64,000 nt of DNA from Methylobacterium sp. Leaf104 (GTDB lineage: Bacteria > Pseudomonadota > Alphaproteobacteria > Rhizobiales > Beijerinckiaceae), in assembly GCF_001422885.1 (NCBI RefSeq), contig NZ_LMMZ01000034.1, forward strand, positions 313,055 to 377,054, read 5' to 3'. The translations under genes were made by a program, and so were the position numbers. Shown in pieces: positions 60,802 through 64,000 of this stretch. The notes beneath the pieces are model-generated. The model was not told the origin of the DNA. It ran no database searches and worked only from the letters and a program-made list of their open reading frames with translations. Position 1 is the first letter of the stretch. Every line of letters begins with the position of its first letter.

Positions 60802-60872
60802 GGCAGGACAACCCGTTGCCGCCGCTTCGGTGCCACGTTGACCGCGCGCGCCTCCGCGCGCCATCAAGCGCC

Positions 60873-61574
60873 ATGACCCTCAGCCCCTGGAACGCCACCG
60901 TCCTCACGCTCTACCCCGCGATGTTCCCGGGACCGCTCGGGGTGTCCCTGTCCGGAGAGGCGCTGGCGCGGGGCACCTGGAATCTGGAGGCCCGCGATAT
61001 CCGCGAGCACGGTCTCGGGCGCCACCGCGCGGTGGACGACCCCCCCGCCGGCGGCGGCGCCGGCATGGTGCTGCGCTGCGACGTCCTCGCCGCGGCCATC
61101 GACGCGGCGGCCGCGCCGGACGATCCCCGGCCCCGGCTCCTCATGAGCCCGCGCGGCCGTCCCCTGACGCAGGCTCGCGTGCGGGCGCTCAGCGGGGGAC
61201 CCGGCGTGCTCATCGTCTGCGGCCGCTTCGAGGGCGTCGACGAGCGGGTGATCGCCGGGCGCGGCCTCGAGGAGGTGTCGATCGGCGACTACATCCTCTC
61301 CGGGGGCGAGGTCGCCGCGCTGGTGGTGCTCGACGCCTGCGTGCGCCTCCTGCCCGGCGTCATGGGCAAGGTCGCCTCCGGCGAGGAGGAGAGCTTCGAG
61401 GCCGGCCAGCTCGAATACCCGCACTACACCCGGCCGCGGGACTGGGAAGGCCGCGCGATCCCCGACGTGCTCACCGGCGGCAACCACGGCGCCATCGCGC
61501 GGTGGCGCCGGGCCGAGGCCCTGCGCCTGACCCGGGAGCGCCGGCCCGACCTGCTGCGCCCGCCCGAGGGCTGA
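60873..61574 (+). CDS. trmD: tRNA (guanine37-N1)-methyltransferase
   Basis: A 233-aa SPOUT methyltransferase that prevents +1 frameshifting. WNATVLTLYPAMFPGPLGVS, HRAVDDPPAGGGAGMVLRCD, LIVCGRFEGVDERVI and the trefoil-knot block SIGDYILSGGEVAALVVLDA are canonical, with LEYPHYTRP and GNHGAIARWR near the end. Separated from rimM by three unrelated genes, so the rpsP-rimM-trmD-rplS operon is broken up in this lineage. Confidence 0.97.
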   Translation: MTLSPWNATVLTLYPAMFPGPLGVSLSGEALARGTWNLEARDIREHGLGRHRAVDDPPAGGGAGMVLRCDVLAAAIDAAAAPDDPRPRLLMSPRGRPLTQARVRALSGGPGVLIVCGRFEGVDERVIAGRGLEEVSIGDYILSGGEVAALVVLDACVRLLPGVMGKVASGEEESFEAGQLEYPHYTRPRDWEGRAIPDVLTGGNHGAIARWRRAEALRLTRERRPDLLRPPEG

Positions 61575-61647
61575 ACCGACGCGGGCGGGGATCTCGCGCT
61601 GGGAGCCGGCCCGGACGGTTCCATGCGGGATGGCTCGCGGAGACCGT

Positions 61648-62721
61648 TCAGAGACGCGCCGTCTCGCGGTAGTCCCGCGGCGGCAGGCCGAACCGGCTCT
61701 TGAAGGCGCGGCTGAAGAGCGACGGATCGCGATAGCCGCAGGACAGCATGATGTCCGTGATGGTCCTGCCGTGGCCGCCTGGAGCGGACAGGCGGCGGCG
61801 CGCCCGGTCGAGCCGCGCGTCCCGGATCGCCGCCGCGATGCCGCCATCGGCGAGGAACGCCTCGTACAGGCGGGTCCGGGAGACCTTCAGCGTCACCCGG
61901 ACCTCGTCCGGCGTCAGGCCGGGATCGTGGAGCCGGCGTTCGATATACGCGCCGGCCAGGGAGCGAAGACCGACGGTCGAGGCTGCGTCGTCCGGCAAAC
62001 CGGTCTCGGGATCGACGACCCCCCTGAGGAGATGCAGCACGGCACCAAAACCATGGGCCGTCTCGGCTTCGGACATGCGCTCGATCGAACCGGCGAACGA
62101 CGTCAGGTAGCTGGCGAGCAGGTCGGACAAGGGACCGCCGCCCCGGACCATCCGACCGGCGCGGCTCCCGACGCTTCCGATGTGGGAGACGAAGACCGCG
62201 CGCGGAAAGCTCAGGCGGATTTCCTCGTAGGCGCCCGGAAGACCGGACACGAAGGGACGGTCGAGGGCGGTGAAACCAAGGTCTCCCGACTCGAGAACGC
62301 CGCCGCAGGCCCCCTGTTCGTGATGCGCCCGGCCGGCCACGAGCAGGCTGACGCAGACGTCGTCGACATTGTCCGCCCGGATATGCCGGTCGTTCCGCTC
62401 GACCTGTACGCCGCTGCTCCGGGTGTGCATCAGCATGCCGTGGGACGAGACGGCGAGCAGTCGCTCGGCCGCGAAGCTCCGGACATCTTCGGTATTGGAG
62501 GCATCGACGCGCGCCAGCGCCGTACTGCGCCAGTAATCGAAGCTGCGACCGGGTTCGACGTCGCGGGTCGTCTGACGCTGGGCGAAGATCACGGTCGTCG
62601 ACACCCGGTCAATCGGTTCAAGTCCCTGTTCGTGCAGATGGACATGGGCACCGACCACGATCAAGCCGGACCGGGCTGTCCGGCAGCCAAGTGCCCGATC
62701 AACTTTTCGGAAGTCGTGCAT
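61648..62721 (-). CDS. AraC-family transcriptional regulator
   Basis: A 357-aa regulator. The C-terminal 100 residues are the double helix-turn-helix (LTPDEVRVTLKVSRTRLYEAF and ITDIMLSCGYRDPSLFSRAFKSRFGLPPRDYRE). The middle (residues about 70-225, GDLGFTALDRPFVSGLPGAY) resembles the AraC-binding-like domain of the NphR/FeaR group, often tied to aromatic or amide catabolism. No obvious divergent target gene: serC lies upstream but is probably unrelated. Confidence 0.9.
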   Translation of the reverse strand: MHDFRKVDRALGCRTARSGLIVVGAHVHLHEQGLEPIDRVSTTVIFAQRQTTRDVEPGRSFDYWRSTALARVDASNTEDVRSFAAERLLAVSSHGMLMHTRSSGVQVERNDRHIRADNVDDVCVSLLVAGRAHHEQGACGGVLESGDLGFTALDRPFVSGLPGAYEEIRLSFPRAVFVSHIGSVGSRAGRMVRGGGPLSDLLASYLTSFAGSIERMSEAETAHGFGAVLHLLRGVVDPETGLPDDAASTVGLRSLAGAYIERRLHDPGLTPDEVRVTLKVSRTRLYEAFLADGGIAAAIRDARLDRARRRLSAPGGHGRTITDIMLSCGYRDPSLFSRAFKSRFGLPPRDYRETARL

Positions 62722-62897
62722 TTTGCCGAGTCAGTCGGCGGATCGACCGGAACGCACCCGGTTTCCTCCCGCACGGCCCGGATCGTCCGCGTTCGCGCAG
62801 GGAGGTCCGACCGCCCGTGCGGGTGCGGATTGATCCCCGCCGCGGCGCCGGGCGCTTGCGTCCGGAACGGCGCGGGTCCATTGGCGTCTCCGGGCCA

Positions 62898-62930
62898 CTC
62901 CTCCCCAACGAGGAGCTCTCATCTGGAAGG
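62898..62930 (+). promoter_or_regulatory. serC leader hairpin (candidate serC RNA motif)
   Basis: CTCCTC (62898-62903), loop CCCAAC, GAGGAG (62910-62915): a perfect 6-bp hairpin 15 bases before the serC ATG, with GGAAGG as ribosome-binding site. A short conserved 'serC' RNA upstream of alphaproteobacterial serC genes is established; match to its model is untested here. Confidence 0.45.
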
Positions 62931-64000
62931 ATGACGCACGTGACCAACCGACCCGCCACGCGCCCCCGCGTGCCGAATTTCTCGTCCGGCCCCTGCGCCA
63001 AGCGCCCGGGCTGGAGCCTGGAGGCCCTGGCCGGCGCGCCGCTCGGACGCTCGCACCGCTCCGCCGTCGGCAAGGCCAAGCTGAAGGAGGCGATCGACCT
63101 GACCCGCACGGTGCTGCAGGTGCCGGCCGATTACCGGATCGGCATCGTTCCGGCCTCCGACACCGGCGCCGTCGAGATGGCGATGTGGTCGATGCTGGGG
63201 CCGAAGACGGTCGAGGTCGTCGCCTGGGAGGCCTTCGGCCTCGAATGGGTCACCGATGCCCTGAAGGAACTCAAGATCGCGCCGCGCGTGCATGTCGGCG
63301 CGTACGGCGTCCTGCCCGACCTCTCGGCCGTCGACACCCGGCACAACGACGTCATCTTCACCTGGAACGGCACCGCCGCCGGCGTGCGCGTGCCGAACGG
63401 CGACTGGATCGCCGCCGACCGCGAGGGCATCACCATCTGCGACGCCACCTCGGCCGCCTTCGCGATGCCGCTGGACTGGTCCAAGCTCGATGCCGTCACC
63501 TTCTCCTGGCAGAAGGTGATGGGCGGCGAGGCCGCGCACGGCATGATCGTGCTCTCCCCCCGCGCCGTCGCCCGCATCGAATCCAACGTCCCGGCCTGGC
63601 CGGTGCCGAAGGTCTTCCGCCTGGCCAAGGACGGCAAGCTGATCGAGGGCATCTTCAAGGGCGACACCATCAACACGCCCTCGATGCTCGCGGTGGAGGA
63701 CTACCTCGACACCCTGAAATGGGCGACGCGCATCGGCGGCCTCCCGGCGCTCCACGCCCGGGCCGACGCCAACGCGAAGGTCATCCACGACTGGGTGGCG
63801 CGCACCCCCTGGATCGGCCACCTCGCCGCCGATGCCGGCACCTACAGCAACACGGGCGTCTGCCTCGTCGTCACCGACCCGGACATCCTCGCGATGGGCG
63901 ACGCCGTCGTCGGTGCGGTCGCCAAGGGCATCGCCGACGCCCTGGACCGCGAGGGCGTCGCCTTCGACATCGGTGCCTACCGGGACGCCCCGGCCGGTAT
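62931..64000 (+). CDS. serC: phosphoserine aminotransferase, truncated by window edge
   Basis: 356 codons are visible and the frame is open at the right edge. The enzyme converts 3-phosphohydroxypyruvate to phosphoserine with glutamate (serine synthesis; relevant to the serine cycle only indirectly). It is the alphaproteobacterial long type: VPNFSSGPCAKRPGWSLEAL, IGIVPASDTGAVEMAMWSML, CDATSAAFAMPLDWSKLDAV, PLP Lys195 in FSWQKVMGGEAAHG, and GDTINTPSMLAVEDYLD. About 30-40 residues should lie beyond the window. Confidence 0.97.
   Translation, partial: MTHVTNRPATRPRVPNFSSGPCAKRPGWSLEALAGAPLGRSHRSAVGKAKLKEAIDLTRTVLQVPADYRIGIVPASDTGAVEMAMWSMLGPKTVEVVAWEAFGLEWVTDALKELKIAPRVHVGAYGVLPDLSAVDTRHNDVIFTWNGTAAGVRVPNGDWIAADREGITICDATSAAFAMPLDWSKLDAVTFSWQKVMGGEAAHGMIVLSPRAVARIESNVPAWPVPKVFRLAKDGKLIEGIFKGDTINTPSMLAVEDYLDTLKWATRIGGLPALHARADANAKVIHDWVARTPWIGHLAADAGTYSNTGVCLVVTDPDILAMGDAVVGAVAKGIADALDREGVAFDIGAYRDAPAG

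Noticed and set aside
62615..62625. GGTTCAAGTCC, a tRNA T-arm-like sequence
   Set aside because: It lies inside the AraC regulator gene, and no acceptor, D or anticodon stems can be formed around it.

Overview
The window looks like ordinary chromosome from a high-GC alphaproteobacterium, most probably a Methylobacteriaceae member (Methylobacterium/Methylorubrum). The evidence is the divergent pair ccrA (crotonyl-CoA carboxylase/reductase) and ecm (ethylmalonyl-CoA mutase) of the ethylmalonyl-CoA pathway, the ornithine decarboxylase plus homospermidine synthase polyamine route, the abundance of c-di-GMP and HWE-type kinase genes, and small basic or His-rich exported proteins. I see no insertion sequence, prophage, CRISPR array, rRNA or tRNA.

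Layout. 1-9.8 kb: end of an EAL phosphodiesterase gene, a polyprenyl diphosphate synthase, DUF2007 and a TrmN6-like methyltransferase, a His-rich exported protein, an S49 peptidase, glyQS, and a divergent HxlR regulator / NAD(P)-binding reductase pair. 9.8-16.4 kb: an OpgG/D glucan protein coupled to a GNAT, then the polyamine genes (decarboxylase with a long structured leader, and homospermidine synthase). 16.5-23.4 kb: glycosyltransferase, DUF1206 membrane protein, epimerase, a RidA gene remnant, an MltB-type transglycosylase, and leuD. 23.4-27.3 kb: ccrA and ecm back to back around a 564-base control region.

27.4-36.7 kb is one long leftward operon with mostly 4-base or very short junctions: tsaB-rimI-plsC-miaB-phoH-ybeY-corC-lnt-MFS. 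It joins tRNA modification, rRNA maturation and envelope lipid/lipoprotein functions. 36.9-45 kb: NfuA-type Fe-S protein, rplS, a GGDEF-EAL protein, divergent katA/oxyR with a plausible OxyR site, an AbrB-type membrane protein and dgkA. 45-53 kb: periplasmic asparaginase, ilvA, a chemoreceptor, lgt coupled to a MidA-like methyltransferase, and two tiny membrane proteins coupled through TAATG. 53-64 kb: ffh-rpsP-rimM, then a diguanylate cyclase, a GAF-HWE histidine kinase and an exported methyltransferase that separate rimM from trmD, an AraC regulator, and serC running off the right edge behind a leader hairpin.

The most interesting non-coding signals are the speF leader, with an arginine-rich 39-codon ORF ending at terminator-like structures; the operator-like repeats between ccrA and ecm; the OxyR-type palindrome over the oxyR start codon; and the serC leader hairpin. 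No clearly new multi-gene system is evident. The TAATG-coupled micro-membrane pair is the least explained coding unit. Calls come from reading motifs by eye; no database search was run.
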